A stretch of 49,496 nt of DNA, taken from NCBI GenBank assembly GCA_900696515.1, contig CAADGK010000005.1:1-49496 (forward strand), read 5' to 3'. Origin of the DNA: an uncultured Nitrosospira sp. (GTDB lineage Bacteria; Nitrospirota; Nitrospiria; Nitrospirales; Nitrospiraceae). Positions 35,057-44,657 of this stretch are shown here, piece by piece (the first letter of the stretch is position 1; each line of letters starts with the position of its first letter). The notes beneath the pieces are model-generated. The model did not search any database and was not told where the DNA came from. It saw only the letters and a program-made list of their open reading frames with translations. The position numbers and the translations under genes are program-made.

Positions 35057-35683
35057 CTACCGAGAGTATAATTCCACCACCATCTGCTCGTTCACTGGCA
35101 GCGTGATCTGGTCTTTGGCAGGAAGCGCCCGTACGATCCCTTTGAACGCTCCCCGGTCCAGCTCCAACCATTCTGGAATTCCGCGGCTATCAACCGATTC
35201 CAAGGCAGCCTGAATCGCCATCAGATCTCGACTCCGCTCCCGAATCTCGATCACATCGCCAGGTTTCACTAAAGCCCCGGCTACTGTAATCTTTTTGCCA
35301 TTCAACGTGAAATGACCGTGACTGACTAGCTGGCGCGCCTGCTTACGCGACGCCCCGAAGCCCAATCGATACGCGACGTTATCCAGACGGCATTCGAGTA
35401 GACGCAATAAGGCATCTCCCGTGACTCCAGTTTGTCGTTCGGCACGTTCAAAGACGCCCCGAAACTGACATTCTTGAAGGCCATAAATCCGACGGAGTTT
35501 TTGCTTTTCACGAAGCTGCAAGCTATAGTCGGATGTTCTTTGGCGCCCCTGTCCATGTTGACCTGGGGGATAGCTGCGGCGTTCGATCGCACATTTTTCC
35601 GTCATGCAGCGCGTGCCCTTCAGAAAGAGCTTTTCCCCTTCGCGCCGACACAACCGACAGACAGGACCACGATACTTTGCCAC
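35057..35683 (-). CDS. rpsD: Small-subunit ribosomal protein S4 (zinc form)
   Basis: 208 residues from a GTG start (AKYRGPVCRLC). It has four N-terminal cysteines at 9, 12, 26 and 31, the zinc-binding form of S4. The S4 RNA-binding motif is at about 98-160 (CRLDNVAYRLGFGASRKQARQLV). S4 nucleates 30S assembly and often autoregulates its operon. Confidence 0.97.
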   Translation of the reverse strand: MAKYRGPVCRLCRREGEKLFLKGTRCMTEKCAIERRSYPPGQHGQGRQRTSDYSLQLREKQKLRRIYGLQECQFRGVFERAERQTGVTGDALLRLLECRLDNVAYRLGFGASRKQARQLVSHGHFTLNGKKITVAGALVKPGDVIEIRERSRDLMAIQAALESVDSRGIPEWLELDRGAFKGIVRALPAKDQITLPVNEQMVVELYSR

Positions 35684-35772
35684 TGATGCCTCCTCGGAAA
35701 AGAGCTGCCCGAGTCGTTGATTACCGCGTCACCTGAGACTTCAAACCTCTACGACTCATTCGCTCGCATGAA

Positions 35773-36156
35773 TTAGACTCGACGCCGCTTGGGTGGACGA
35801 CACCCATTATGCGGAATCGGCGTCACGTCACGAATCAAGTTGATCCGCAATCCGGCCCCCTGCAGGGAACGGATCGCCGACTCGCGTCCAGAACCAGGTC
35901 CATTCACATACACATCGACCTGGCGCATTCCGCTTTCCATTGCCTTTCTTGCCGCCGCTTCTCCTGCACGCTGTGCTGCAAATGGTGTACTCTTGCGGGA
36001 GCCTTTAAACCCTTGATTCCCGGCACTTGCCCAGACCACCGTATTACCACTCATGTCCGTGATGGTGACAATGGTGTTATTGAACGAGGCCTGCACATGA
36101 GCCACCCCACTCTGAACGATCCGGCGCTCTTTCTTTTTGCCTTTTTTCACACTCAT
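35773..36156 (-). CDS. rpsK: Small-subunit ribosomal protein S11
   Basis: 127 residues with a basic N-terminus, central [14 protein letters not shown] and the conserved end [15 protein letters not shown]. Part of the 30S platform; follows rpsM by 27 bases. Confidence 0.97.
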   Translation of the reverse strand: MSVKKGKKKERRIVQSGVAHVQASFNNTIVTITDMSGNTVVWASAGNQGFKGSRKSTPFAAQRAGEAAARKAMESGMRQVDVYVNGPGSGRESAIRSLQGAGLRINLIRDVTPIPHNGCRPPKRRRV

Positions 36157-36183
36157 ACTCGCTCCTCTCGATGGTGGAGTAGA

Positions 36184-36582
36184 CTACGCACGGGGCCCCG
36201 GTTTAGCTGTAGTCGGTCTTGGCTTACTACTCACACCGGCACGACGTCCTTTTCTGGTTCTGGCATTGGTTTTGGTCCGCTGCCCTCGAACAGGCAAGCC
36301 TTTCCGATGCCGGAGGCCTCGGTATGTCCCGGTATCAACCAGCCGCTTAATATTCAACGACACTTCTTTCCGAAGATCTCCCTCGACCCGATAATCACGC
36401 TCAATAATCTCACGCAATTTCACAATTTTATCTTCGCTTAAATCCTTCACACGAACGGCACCATCAATACCGGCTTCAGCGAGAATTTGCTGAGCCGAGG
36501 TCCGACCAATCCCGTAGATATACGTGAGTCCGATATCCGTTCGTTTATTCCTCGGCAAATCGACACCAGCAATACGTGCCAT
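36184..36582 (-). CDS. rpsM: Small-subunit ribosomal protein S13
   Basis: 132 residues beginning [13 protein letters not shown], with the H2TH region [14 protein letters not shown] and the end [25 protein letters not shown]. About ten residues of Ala/Pro/Lys tail follow the usual end. S13 forms head contacts with the P-site tRNA and 50S. Confidence 0.97.
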   Translation of the reverse strand: MARIAGVDLPRNKRTDIGLTYIYGIGRTSAQQILAEAGIDGAVRVKDLSEDKIVKLREIIERDYRVEGDLRKEVSLNIKRLVDTGTYRGLRHRKGLPVRGQRTKTNARTRKGRRAGVSSKPRPTTAKPGPRA

Positions 36583-36682
36583 TCTTCCTCCAGCTATGAG
36601 CGTCAGGTACGAGCCACCAGGCTGCCCTGCTCTCCTGAATCTACATGTACCGAACTCAGCATCACTGCTCCATCACCCAACG

Positions 36683-36796
36683 CTACCCTTGTCGCTGCTT
36701 ATGCCGCGGGTTTTTACAGAGAATCCGCACGACACCACGACGGCGTACGACCTTACACTTTGCACAAATAGGCTTTACTGACGACTTGACCTTCAT
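36683..36796 (-). CDS. rpmJ: Large-subunit ribosomal protein L36 (zinc form)
   Basis: This 37-residue gene is short enough to be missed by length filters. It reads [17 protein letters not shown] and ends [11 protein letters not shown]. The zinc ligands Cys11, Cys14, Cys27 and His32 are all present, so it is the C+ form. It lies in its standard place between infA and rpsM. Confidence 0.95.
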   Translation of the reverse strand: MKVKSSVKPICAKCKVVRRRGVVRILCKNPRHKQRQG

Positions 36797-36814
36797 GGCA
36801 ATCCTCAACTCCCG

Positions 36815-37033
36815 TTACTTAAATCGATAGGTGATTCGACCCCTGGTCAAATCGTACGGAGACATCTCCACCGTAACCTTGTCACCTGGCAAAATGCGAA
36901 TGAAATGCATGCGCATTTTGCCAGAGATGTGAGCCAATATGACATGGCCGTTTTCCAGCTTGACTCGAAACATGGCATTGGGAAGCGTCTCGGCAACCGA
37001 ACCTTGAACCTCAATAATGTCTTCTTTTGCCAT
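36815..37033 (-). CDS. infA: Translation initiation factor IF-1
   Basis: 72 residues, the standard length, with the S1-like OB fold: [43 protein letters not shown] and the end [10 protein letters not shown]. It occupies the A site during initiation; it lies between map and rpmJ. Confidence 0.97.
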   Translation of the reverse strand: MAKEDIIEVQGSVAETLPNAMFRVKLENGHVILAHISGKMRMHFIRILPGDKVTVEMSPYDLTRGRITYRFK

Positions 37034-37068
37034 ATCCGTGGCTGAACCTTCTTCTTAACAACGGTAAT

Positions 37069-37827
37069 CTAAGAGCACTCCAATTGACTCAAAATACGCG
37101 GAACGCCTGTTGGTTGTATGGCAATCGTGTGCTCAAAGTGTGCGGATAAACTTCCATCCACGGTAACCGCCGTCCAGCGATCATTCAAGATACGAACAGC
37201 ACTCCTCCCCATATTCACCATCGGCTCGATCGCCAGGACCATACCAGACTGCAAGCGAGGCCCTTGCCCGGATTTTCCATAGTTAGGAACTTGGGGCTCT
37301 TCGTGTAACTGCCGTCCAATTCCATGGCCCACAAACTCCGTAACGACTGAAAACCCGGCAGCCTCTACACAGGCCTGGACCGCATACGAAATGTCCGTTA
37401 CACGATTGCCGACAACCGCCTGCTGAATTCCAAGGTAAAGCGCCTCTCGTGTCACCCGCACTAACTTTTCCGTTTCAGATTGGATGTGACCCACGGCAAC
37501 AGTCACAGCTGAATCACCGTAAAAGCCCCCCACAATCGCGCCAAGATCCAAACCGATGATGTCTCCGTCCTTCAGTTTTCTACGCGATGGAATGCCGTGA
37601 ACTACTTGCTCATTCACAGAGGCGCAGAGCGTCTTGGGATAGTTTCTATACCCTTTAAACGCCGGGATTGCACCGCGCGCCAGAATTTCCTTCTCCGCGA
37701 TCGAATCAAGTTCGTCCGTGCTGATACCTGGACAAACAGCCGCCTTTACAATATCGAGAACCTCAGCCACCACTCGTGAAGCCGCCGCCATAACTTCGAT
37801 TTCGGCTGGCGTTTTCAGAATGATCAT
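37069..37827 (-). CDS. map: Methionine aminopeptidase, type I
   Basis: 252 residues. The five metal ligands are visible: Asp in GLDLGAIVGGFYGD (two Asp ten residues apart), His in EFVGHGIGRQLHEEP, Glu in LAIEPMV and Glu in AHFEHTIAI. It removes the initiator methionine from nascent proteins. Its ATG overlaps the adk stop codon (ATGA). Confidence 0.97.
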   Translation of the reverse strand: MIILKTPAEIEVMAAASRVVAEVLDIVKAAVCPGISTDELDSIAEKEILARGAIPAFKGYRNYPKTLCASVNEQVVHGIPSRRKLKDGDIIGLDLGAIVGGFYGDSAVTVAVGHIQSETEKLVRVTREALYLGIQQAVVGNRVTDISYAVQACVEAAGFSVVTEFVGHGIGRQLHEEPQVPNYGKSGQGPRLQSGMVLAIEPMVNMGRSAVRILNDRWTAVTVDGSLSAHFEHTIAIQPTGVPRILSQLECS

Positions 37828-38480
37828 GCCGTCTGGTATACCGACAGGGTGCGCATGAGTTCTTGATAGACATCCTCAACCGATTCAGCGCCATTGAGAT
37901 GAGACAATAATCGCCGCTGCTCATAGAAACTAATCAATGGGGCGGTTTGCTCCTCATACACTTTCAGACGCATTTCAATTGCCTCTCGCTGATCATCACT
38001 ACGCTGAACCAAAATCTCACCGCATCGATCACAGGAGTCATCACTCTTTGGCGGAGCAAAATCAATATGATAGGTGGCTTGACACTTAGGACAGCTCCTT
38101 CGACCACTCAAGCGCTTGATAATCTCTTCCCTTGAAACACGAAAATTGATGACACGATCGAGCGGGATCCCCTTCCCATCCAGCACCTCGGCGAGTGCTT
38201 CTGCCTGGGGAACGGTTCTTGGGAACCCATCCAGAATGAATTCCTTCGGTTTCGGTATTTCAGTTAGTTTTTCCTTCACTAATCCAATGACGACTGAATC
38301 GGGAACGAGCCGCCCCTCATCCATATGTCCCTTGGCTTCTAGGCCAAGCGATGTCTTATTACGAACAGCTGCTCGGAGCAAGTCACCAGTCGATATCTTG
38401 GCGATCTGATAATGGGCAACGACTCTTTCAGCTTGTGTGCCTTTACCAACACCGGGAGCGCCGAGAAAGACCACCCGCAT
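37824..38480 (-). CDS. adk: Adenylate kinase
   Basis: 218 residues: P-loop GAPGVGKGT (7-15), NMP-binding STGDLLRAAV, DGFPRTVPQAEAL and a long LID with four cysteines (CPKC...CDRC), the zinc-binding LID found in Gram-positive and many other bacteria in place of the polar tetrad of E. coli. It keeps AMP, ADP and ATP in balance. It follows secY by two bases. Confidence 0.97.
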   Translation of the reverse strand: MRVVFLGAPGVGKGTQAERVVAHYQIAKISTGDLLRAAVRNKTSLGLEAKGHMDEGRLVPDSVVIGLVKEKLTEIPKPKEFILDGFPRTVPQAEALAEVLDGKGIPLDRVINFRVSREEIIKRLSGRRSCPKCQATYHIDFAPPKSDDSCDRCGEILVQRSDDQREAIEMRLKVYEEQTAPLISFYEQRRLLSHLNGAESVEDVYQELMRTLSVYQTA

Positions 38481-38482
38481 AA

Positions 38483-39802
38483 CTAACTACTTCTCCCACG
38501 CAGTGGAGCCATACCTTTTCCAAGGAATCCCTCGTAATTGCGCATGAGCATATGAGATTCAATTTGCTGAGCGGTATCCAACCCGACCCCGATCACAATC
38601 AAAAGCGAGGTGCCGCCAAAATAAAACGGCACGTTAAGCTTATAAATCAAGAGCTCAGGGATGACACACACGATGGCAAGGTACATGGCTCCGGCAAAGG
38701 TGATTTTAGTTAATACACTATAAATATAATCTGACGTTCGCTGACCCGGCCTGATTCCAGGGATAAAGCCCCCATACTTTTTCATATTGTCGGCCATATC
38801 GACAGGATTGAGCACAACCGCAGTGTAGAAGAAACAGAAAAACACAATTAAGCCAACGTACATCAATGTGTAGAGAAGTGAGCCCGGTGCCAACTGAGCA
38901 CCAATGGCTTGGACCCAGGGAGTCTCAAAGAAACCCGCAATCGTAGCGGGGAAGGCAATAATGGACGAGGCGAAAATGGGAGGGATAACACCTGCCGTAT
39001 TGATCTTCAACGGTATGTGTGTACTTTGCCCCCCGTAGACACGTCGGCCGATTACACGCTTTGCATATTGGACGGGGATTTTTCTTCGTCCACTCTCCAA
39101 GAAGACGATAGCCGCAACCACCGCCACCATCAAAAGCGCCAACCCAATAAGCAAAAAAGCATTAAGCTGACCAATCTCGTAGAGATTGTATGTCTGCGCC
39201 ACGGCCGCGGGCAATCTGGCTACAATCCCGGCAAAGATGATCAAAGATATGCCGTTACCAATCCCTCGTTCGGTAATTTGCTCACCCAACCACATTAAGA
39301 ACCCGGTACCAGCAGTGAGGGTGATCACTGTCATCAGTCGGAATCCCCAACCGGCATTGAGGACAAAGGCCCCTTGATTCATTTGTTCAAGCCCGATAGC
39401 AATGCCAAACCCCTGAATCAGGGCGATGCCAATAGTCCCAAATCGCGTATACTGGATAATCTTCTTACGGCCCCGCTCACCTTCCTTAGCAAGTTTGGTT
39501 AAATGCGGGATAACAACCGTTAACAGCTGAAGAATAATCGACGCGCTGATGTACGGCATGATGCCGAGGGCAAAGATCGTCAAACGGGACAGGGAACCGC
39601 CTGAAAAAATATCCAAAAACCCGAGCAACGAACCGCCCTGTTTTTGAAGGAATTCCGAAAGGGCTTCGCCATTGATCCCAGGTGTCGGGATATGGGACCC
39701 GATCCGATACACAACCAGCATCCCGAGCGTAAACAGGACACGAGTACGCAGCTCGGGGATTTTAAAAATATTCTGAAAGCTAGTCAGAAGACGTTCAAGC
39801 AC
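38483..39802 (-). CDS. secY: Preprotein translocase subunit SecY
   Basis: About 439 residues from GTG 39802 (LERLLTSFQNIFKIPELR), which has GAGG upstream; the in-frame TTG at 39817 lies too close to its Shine-Dalgarno-like GGGAG. Ten membrane segments, plug region with GSLLGFLDIFSGGSL, TM2b region YISASIILQLL and the late cytoplasmic loop GFIPGIRPGQRTSDYI are evident. It is the channel of the Sec translocon and overlaps the end of rplO. Confidence 0.97.
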   Translation of the reverse strand: MLERLLTSFQNIFKIPELRTRVLFTLGMLVVYRIGSHIPTPGINGEALSEFLQKQGGSLLGFLDIFSGGSLSRLTIFALGIMPYISASIILQLLTVVIPHLTKLAKEGERGRKKIIQYTRFGTIGIALIQGFGIAIGLEQMNQGAFVLNAGWGFRLMTVITLTAGTGFLMWLGEQITERGIGNGISLIIFAGIVARLPAAVAQTYNLYEIGQLNAFLLIGLALLMVAVVAAIVFLESGRRKIPVQYAKRVIGRRVYGGQSTHIPLKINTAGVIPPIFASSIIAFPATIAGFFETPWVQAIGAQLAPGSLLYTLMYVGLIVFFCFFYTAVVLNPVDMADNMKKYGGFIPGIRPGQRTSDYIYSVLTKITFAGAMYLAIVCVIPELLIYKLNVPFYFGGTSLLIVIGVGLDTAQQIESHMLMRNYEGFLGKGMAPLRGRSS

Positions 39803-40244
39803 CGCCGATAACCTCAACTCTCCCGCCAGCCGCTTGAATCTTAGCCTCTGCTGATTTACTAAACTTATGCGCCTGAACGACTAGCGGTTTCTTCAGCTCT
39901 CCAACTCCGAGAATCTTGATCGGTAGGCACTTGCGTTTAACCAATCCGGCATCAACCATCACCTGGGGAGTAACCGTCCCTTCCCGCGTCCATTGCTCGA
40001 AACTCTTCACGTTGACAATGGCATACTCGATCCGGGATGGATTCCTAAAACCAAACTTGGGCAGCCTCCGGACCAATGGCATTTGCCCACCCTCAAACCC
40101 CGGGCGCTTTCCTCCACCGGATCGTGCCAAAAGCCCCTTATGTCCTTTAGTTGCCGTCTTGCCATGACCAGAACCTGGGCCGCGGCCAATACGCTTCCGG
40201 CGCTTTTTCGATCCTGGTGCTGGTGTTAAATTATGTAGATTCAT
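39795..40244 (-). CDS. rplO: Large-subunit ribosomal protein L15
   Basis: 149 residues beginning MNLHNLTPAPGSKKRRKRIGRGPGSGHGK-like, with the glycine- and arginine-rich extension that threads into 23S rRNA and the C-terminal KFSKSAEAKIQAAGG motif. It overlaps rpmD by four bases. Confidence 0.97.
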   Translation of the reverse strand: MNLHNLTPAPGSKKRRKRIGRGPGSGHGKTATKGHKGLLARSGGGKRPGFEGGQMPLVRRLPKFGFRNPSRIEYAIVNVKSFEQWTREGTVTPQVMVDAGLVKRKCLPIKILGVGELKKPLVVQAHKFSKSAEAKIQAAGGRVEVIGGA

Positions 40245-40459
40245 GGACGTCCAACCTCGAGCAGATAGCTAACTTTTTGAATCATCCCTTGGACTTGGGG
40301 GGTATCCGGACGAATCACCGTCTGACGAATATGTCGGAGCCCCAATCCTCGCAAGACAAGTCGGTGGCCTTCTGGTGTACCTATCGGACTACGCCGCAAG
40401 GTCACTCGCACAGTCTGCGCCTGAGATACCTTGGATTTTGTGGTTGTTGTTGGTCCCAT
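40241..40459 (-). CDS. rpmD: Large-subunit ribosomal protein L30
   Basis: 72 residues. The core VRVTLRRSPIGTPEGHR, LRGLGLRHIRQTV and VQGMIQKVSYLLEV is standard L30; the first 15 residues (Thr/Lys-rich) are an extension compared with the usual 60-residue form. Its ATG overlaps the rpsE stop by one base and its end overlaps rplO. Confidence 0.95.
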   Translation of the reverse strand: MGPTTTTKSKVSQAQTVRVTLRRSPIGTPEGHRLVLRGLGLRHIRQTVIRPDTPQVQGMIQKVSYLLEVGRP

Positions 40460-40968
40460 TATACTGCCGCCCTTTCACGCCCTTCACCCGCTGCTTGCCG
40501 ACGGAAACGAAGCACATCATCGATATTTCTCAACTGCATGAGGCCATCAAGTGTGGCACGCACCGCATTGAATGGATTCCCGCGTCCCAAGGTTTTAGCA
40601 ATGACATTGTGAGCACCAACCAATTCCACCACCGCACGAACTGCACCTCCTGCAATGATCCCCGTTCCGTCAACAGCAGGTTTTAGCAGCACATGCTCTG
40701 CCCCAAAGAGACCATGCACCTCATGTGGGATCGTCCCTCCCTTGAGAGGAACATGGACCAGGTGCTTCTTGGCCTGTTCCACGGCTTTGGAAATCGCAAC
40801 AGGGACCTCGGCAGCCTTACCTTTGCCAATCCCAACCCATCCATGGCCATCACCGACGACCACGAGTGCGCAAAAATTAAACCGTTTTCCGCCCTTGACG
40901 ACCTTTGCCACACGGTTAATAAACACCACTTTGTCTTTCAGACTCAACTCATCGGGATTGACTCGCAC
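40459..40968 (-). CDS. rpsE: Small-subunit ribosomal protein S5
   Basis: 169 residues from a GTG start. The double-stranded RNA-binding part ([38 protein letters not shown]-like) and the C-terminal domain with [18 protein letters not shown] are plain. S5 contributes to decoding accuracy at the mRNA entry site. Confidence 0.97.
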   Translation of the reverse strand: MRVNPDELSLKDKVVFINRVAKVVKGGKRFNFCALVVVGDGHGWVGIGKGKAAEVPVAISKAVEQAKKHLVHVPLKGGTIPHEVHGLFGAEHVLLKPAVDGTGIIAGGAVRAVVELVGAHNVIAKTLGRGNPFNAVRATLDGLMQLRNIDDVLRFRRQAAGEGRERAAV

Positions 40969-41056
40969 GCTCGCACCCCTCAGTCCAATGTTCTGTTAAA
41001 TGCTGACACAGAGAATCGCCGCCGATCCTTCGACCCATGCCACTCAAGACGCAGTG

Positions 41057-41422
41057 TCAAAACCGAAGCCCACCCTCGCGAGATGCATCAGCCAAAGCTT
41101 TGATGCGACCGTGATACATTCGTCCACCTCGGTCAAAGACCACTGCGGTAACTTTCACCGATTTTGCACGATCGGCAATCAACTTTCCGACCGCCTTGGC
41201 CGCCTCAATTCCTCCTGTCGACTTCACTGATGTGCGAATCGATTTATCAAGCGACGAAGCGGCAGCAAGCGTGGTTCCTCGAATGTCATCGATAACCTGA
41301 GCATAGATGTGAGCAGTACTCCGGAAAACATTCAGACGAGGACGCTCCGATGTACCCAGGATCACCTGTCGCACACGTTTGCGCCGGCGTTCAAGCTGTC
41401 GAACTTTATCTGCAGCATTCAT
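41057..41422 (-). CDS. rplR: Large-subunit ribosomal protein L18
   Basis: 121 residues: [44 protein letters not shown] and the end [24 protein letters not shown]. Binds 5S rRNA with L5. About 88 bases separate it from rpsE, one of the larger gaps in the cluster, with no gene seen. Confidence 0.97.
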   Translation of the reverse strand: MNAADKVRQLERRRKRVRQVILGTSERPRLNVFRSTAHIYAQVIDDIRGTTLAAASSLDKSIRTSVKSTGGIEAAKAVGKLIADRAKSVKVTAVVFDRGGRMYHGRIKALADASREGGLRF

Positions 41423-41431
41423 TGTCAGTCC

Positions 41432-41968
41432 CTACTTCCCGGTTTTACCTTCTTTTTTGCGCAAGGTTTCGCCAGCATAACGAACACCCTTTTGCTTATA
41501 CACATCAGGAGGCTTAATCGCTCGCAGATCGGCCGCAACCTGACCAACCAATCGCTTATCAACTCCTTTGACGTTTATGAGCGTTTGCTTATCAACCTTC
41601 ACATCAATCCCGGTCGGGACTTGATACAAAACTGGGTTGATGTAGCCGACATTAAAGCTCAACGTTCTGCCCTGAAGTTGCGTCTTGTAGCCAACCCCGG
41701 TGATCTCAAGCGAGCGTTCATACCCCTTGGTAACGCCCTGGATCATATTGTTCAACTCCGCACGTGTGAGCCCATGCAGAGCTCTTACTTTGCGATCATT
41801 GCTGGATCGTCCGACAAGGACCTGACCGTCCTTAACAGCCACATCAAGCCCCTGGACCATGGACCAATCCAACTTCCCCAAGGGGCCCTTGACAGTCACA
41901 GTCGACCCGACGGTCTTTACTTCCACTCCGGCTGGAATGGCAATCGGTTTTTTCCCAATACGCGACAT
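41432..41968 (-). CDS. rplF: Large-subunit ribosomal protein L6
   Basis: 178 residues: start SRIGKKPIAIPAGVEV, centre GLTRAELNNMIQGVTKGYE and GVGYKTQLQG, and the end KQKGVRYAGETLRKKEGKTGK. Two tandem L6 folds near the sarcin-ricin loop and factor-binding site. Confidence 0.97.
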   Translation of the reverse strand: MSRIGKKPIAIPAGVEVKTVGSTVTVKGPLGKLDWSMVQGLDVAVKDGQVLVGRSSNDRKVRALHGLTRAELNNMIQGVTKGYERSLEITGVGYKTQLQGRTLSFNVGYINPVLYQVPTGIDVKVDKQTLINVKGVDKRLVGQVAADLRAIKPPDVYKQKGVRYAGETLRKKEGKTGK

Positions 41969-42011
41969 GATCTCCTACACCCTTCATCCGAGGTCCGAAC
42001 GACCGGTATTC

Positions 42012-42407
42012 TTACCACACCGAGCAAAGAACCTCGCCCCCAAGATGACTCTTGCGAGATTCCTGATCCGTCATAATTCCTTTGGATGTTGAAAGGATTG
42101 ACACACCAATCCCATTCCGAACTTTTTGAATATCTTGACTCCCGACATAGACCCGACGACCTGGCTTACTGATACGCTCAAGCCCTGTAATCATCGGTTG
42201 TCCCTCCCCGACATATCGGAGACGCACATGAAGAACGGGATGCCCATTTTCAGTGCCATCTTCAATCCCCTCAACGTAACCCTCTCTCTTTAATATTTCG
42301 AGAATCGCACGCTTGAGCTTGGACGTCGGAACCGTCACTGTTTCAAAGCGCCGTTGGGCGCCATTCTTTAACCGAACGAGAAGATCGCCGATTGGATCGG
42401 TAACCAT
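42012..42407 (-). CDS. rpsH: Small-subunit ribosomal protein S8
   Basis: 131 residues: start VTDPIGDLLVRLKNGAQRR, centre ILKREGYVEGIED, and the end GIGVSILSTSKGIMTDQESRK with GGEVLCSVW. Central 30S assembly protein; in many bacteria it also represses the spc operon. Confidence 0.97.
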   Translation of the reverse strand: MVTDPIGDLLVRLKNGAQRRFETVTVPTSKLKRAILEILKREGYVEGIEDGTENGHPVLHVRLRYVGEGQPMITGLERISKPGRRVYVGSQDIQKVRNGIGVSILSTSKGIMTDQESRKSHLGGEVLCSVW

Positions 42408-42471
42408 GCTATGTCCTTCTACCCCTCAGTGCTATTCTTTCGTTGACTGCCATTCCAGCCGTGAATACCGG

Positions 42472-42657
42472 CTACCAGCTCGACTTCCTCACTCCGGGAA
42501 TCTCTCCCCTGAGCGTCAAGACACGAAAACAAATTCGACACATCCGAAACCGACGCAAATACCCGCGAACCCTCCCACACACACCACATCGATGATATTG
42601 ACGGGTGGAGAACTTTGGTTTTGTCGCAGCTTTATTTCTCAATGCTAAGCGTGACAC
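42472..42657 (-). CDS. rpsN: Small-subunit ribosomal protein S14, zinc type
   Basis: 61 residues from GTG 42657 ([15 protein letters not shown]), the short type Z form. Zinc ligands are Cys24, Cys27, Cys40 and Cys43 (CGVC...CRIC). It ends [11 protein letters not shown] as usual. It lies between rplE and rpsH. Confidence 0.96.
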   Translation of the reverse strand: MSRLALRNKAATKPKFSTRQYHRCGVCGRVRGYLRRFRMCRICFRVLTLRGEIPGVRKSSW

Positions 42658-42704
42658 AGAGACTCCTTCCGTCCGACCAACACCAAATACTCGCGTTGCC
42701 TTCC

Positions 42705-43346
42705 TTACGTTCGGAAAGGCATCCCGAGATGCTTTAACAGAGCCTTGCCTTCGTCGTTTGTTTTTGCAGTGGTGACCACCGTGATATCCATACCATGAAT
42801 GGAAGCCACCTCATCGTACTTGATCTCCGGGAAGATCAGCTGCTCTTTCAACCCAAGGGTATAGTTGCCACGACCATCAAATGCCTTAGGAGAGATGCCC
42901 CGAAAATCACGGATTCGAGGAAGTGCTAACGTCACCAACCGATCGAAGAATTCGTACATTCGTCGGCTGCGCAGTGTAACCTTGGCACCAATGGGAAGGC
43001 CCTGTCTGAGCTTGAATCCTGCAATGGCCTTCTTCGCACGAGTCACCACCGGCTTTTGCCCGGTGATCATACTTAATTCGGTCACGGCACTTTCAAGAAG
43101 CTTCACATTTTGAATTGCTTCACCCATGCCGACATTCAGCACAACCCGCTCGAGCTTAGGAACCTGCATCACGTTTTTGTAGCCAAACTCCTTCATCAAC
43201 GCCGGCACCACTTGCTGTTCGTACATATCGCGAAGTCTGGGCCGAAACTTGGACTCCGCACTCCCCTGATCGAGCTGAGGGGCCTCTTTCTTAGAAGCTT
43301 TCCTGTCGGCAGGTTTACTCGTTCTGCTTTTTGGTTCCTTAGCCAT
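42705..43346 (-). CDS. rplE: Large-subunit ribosomal protein L5 with N-terminal extension
   Basis: From ATG 43346 it has 213 residues; an in-frame TTG at 43352 would add two. The L5 core starts near [19 protein letters not shown] (about residue 41) and ends [11 protein letters not shown]. Usual L5 has about 180 residues, so the first 35 (rich in K, S, A, with [10 protein letters not shown]) are an extra basic extension. L5 binds 5S rRNA and contacts the P-site tRNA. Confidence 0.96.
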   Translation of the reverse strand: MAKEPKSRTSKPADRKASKKEAPQLDQGSAESKFRPRLRDMYEQQVVPALMKEFGYKNVMQVPKLERVVLNVGMGEAIQNVKLLESAVTELSMITGQKPVVTRAKKAIAGFKLRQGLPIGAKVTLRSRRMYEFFDRLVTLALPRIRDFRGISPKAFDGRGNYTLGLKEQLIFPEIKYDEVASIHGMDITVVTTAKTNDEGKALLKHLGMPFRT

Positions 43347-43354
43347 TGCCAACC

Positions 43355-43684
43355 CTATTCCAAAATCTCGTTAGATTTCTTGCTGAAGCGCACTCGCCGC
43401 CCATCGGCTTGCGTCCGCATTCCTACCCGCGTCGGCTTCTGCGTGACCGGACAGAAAAACATCACGTTGGAAATTTGCAGGGGGGCCTCTCGCTCCAGGA
43501 TCCCTCCCTGCTTCGCCTTCTGATTAGGTTTCGTGTGTCGCTTGATAATATTCAGCTTCTCGACGACCACTTTCCCCTCACGAAGATCTACCGACAAGAC
43601 TTTTCCCGTCTTGCCGCGCTCTCGACCGGAAACAACAATTACCGTGTCGCCTTTTCTAATTCTGCTTTTTCGGAGTACTTGCAC
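43355..43684 (-). CDS. rplX: Large-subunit ribosomal protein L24
   Basis: 109 residues from a GTG start. The KOW motif is at the N-terminus ([22 protein letters not shown]), followed by [22 protein letters not shown] and [11 protein letters not shown]. One of the first proteins to bind 23S rRNA. Confidence 0.97.
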   Translation of the reverse strand: MQVLRKSRIRKGDTVIVVSGRERGKTGKVLSVDLREGKVVVEKLNIIKRHTKPNQKAKQGGILEREAPLQISNVMFFCPVTQKPTRVGMRTQADGRRVRFSKKSNEILE

Positions 43685-43706
43685 AACACCCCTCGCTCGT
43701 TCGACG

Positions 43707-44075
43707 CTACAAAACTTCCGGTGCCAATGAAATGATCTTCATGAACTTCTTCCAACGCAGCTCGCGCGCGACAGGACCAAAGATACGCGTACCGATTGGC
43801 TCACCGTCTTTATTGATCAAAACACAGGCATTTCTGTCAAACTTGATGTAGGACCCGTCTTCCCGACGAACTTCTTTCGTCGTTCGAACAATAACAGCCC
43901 GACTCACATCCCCTTTTTTGACACCAGCCTGCGGGATCGCTTCCTTCACTGCAACCACAACGATATCGCCCAGCGATGCATAGCGGCGACGCGTTCCTCC
44001 AAAGACATGAAAACACATCGCCTGCTTGGCTCCGGAGTTGTCCGCCACGTCCATGTATGTATAGTTCTGAATCAT
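43707..44075 (-). CDS. rplN: Large-subunit ribosomal protein L14
   Basis: 122 residues, standard: [20 protein letters not shown] at the start, [18 protein letters not shown] in the middle, and [24 protein letters not shown] at the end. Forms an intersubunit bridge. Confidence 0.97.
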   Translation of the reverse strand: MIQNYTYMDVADNSGAKQAMCFHVFGGTRRRYASLGDIVVVAVKEAIPQAGVKKGDVSRAVIVRTTKEVRREDGSYIKFDRNACVLINKDGEPIGTRIFGPVARELRWKKFMKIISLAPEVL

Positions 44076-44125
44076 TGATATAATCCTACAAAGCTCAAGT
44101 GCCGAACATCACCGAAAGAACGTTT

Positions 44126-44392
44126 CTATTTTTCAGGCTGCCCCTTTTCCATCACTTGAACTACTCGCCAATTCTTTTCTTTGCTGAGCGGCCTCGTTTG
44201 GACCAGCTTCACCCGATCCCCGACCTTGCACAAGCCGCCTTCATCATGTGCCTTCAACCTTGTCACCCGCCTGAGGACTTTCTTGTAGACGGGATGGACA
44301 ACGGATCGGGACACCACCACCACCACAGTCTTCTGCATCTTGTTACTGACGACGTCACCGTACCAGTGCCGCCGTTTTACAACCTCAGCCAT
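44126..44392 (-). CDS. rpsQ: Small-subunit ribosomal protein S17
   Basis: 88 residues with the S17 OB fold: WYGDVVSNKMQKTVVVVVSR, KKVLRRVTRLKAHDE, and KVGDRVKLVQTRPLSKEKNWRVV. It starts eight bases after the rpmC stop codon. Confidence 0.97.
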   Translation of the reverse strand: MAEVVKRRHWYGDVVSNKMQKTVVVVVSRSVVHPVYKKVLRRVTRLKAHDEGGLCKVGDRVKLVQTRPLSKEKNWRVVQVMEKGQPEK

Positions 44393-44400
44393 AGCATCCC

Positions 44401-44616
44401 TTACCTTTTCGACTCGTCGGTTTGGCTTCGGACCTGATTAAGGACCGTCTTGATTCGTGCAATATCACGCTTCGTCTTTCGAATTTGCATCGGATTCTCG
44501 AGACGACCCGTGCCGAACTGAAACCGGAGCGTAAACAGTTCCTGCACAAGCTGCTGCTCCTTTTCCTGAAGCTCTCCAGTACCCATGCCCTGCAATTCCT
44601 TCAAATCAAGCGCCAT
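44401..44616 (-). CDS. rpmC: Large-subunit ribosomal protein L29
   Basis: 71 residues, a two-helix protein: KELQGMGTGELQEKEQQLVQELFTLRFQ and the signature NPMQIRKTKRDIARIKTVL. Sits beside the polypeptide exit, a docking site for trigger factor and SRP. Confidence 0.96.
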   Translation of the reverse strand: MALDLKELQGMGTGELQEKEQQLVQELFTLRFQFGTGRLENPMQIRKTKRDIARIKTVLNQVRSQTDESKR

Positions 44617-44657
44617 ATAGGTCCCCTGTTTCCTTCACAAGCTTACGCGTAACCCCT

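Noticed and set aside
35809-36441. Plus-strand 210-codon frame across rpsK and rpsM
   Set aside because: It is the opposite-strand shadow of two certain ribosomal protein genes.
41309-42076. Plus-strand 255-codon frame across rplR and rplF
   Set aside because: Long only because both ribosomal genes leave that frame open; no domain or ribosome-binding site.
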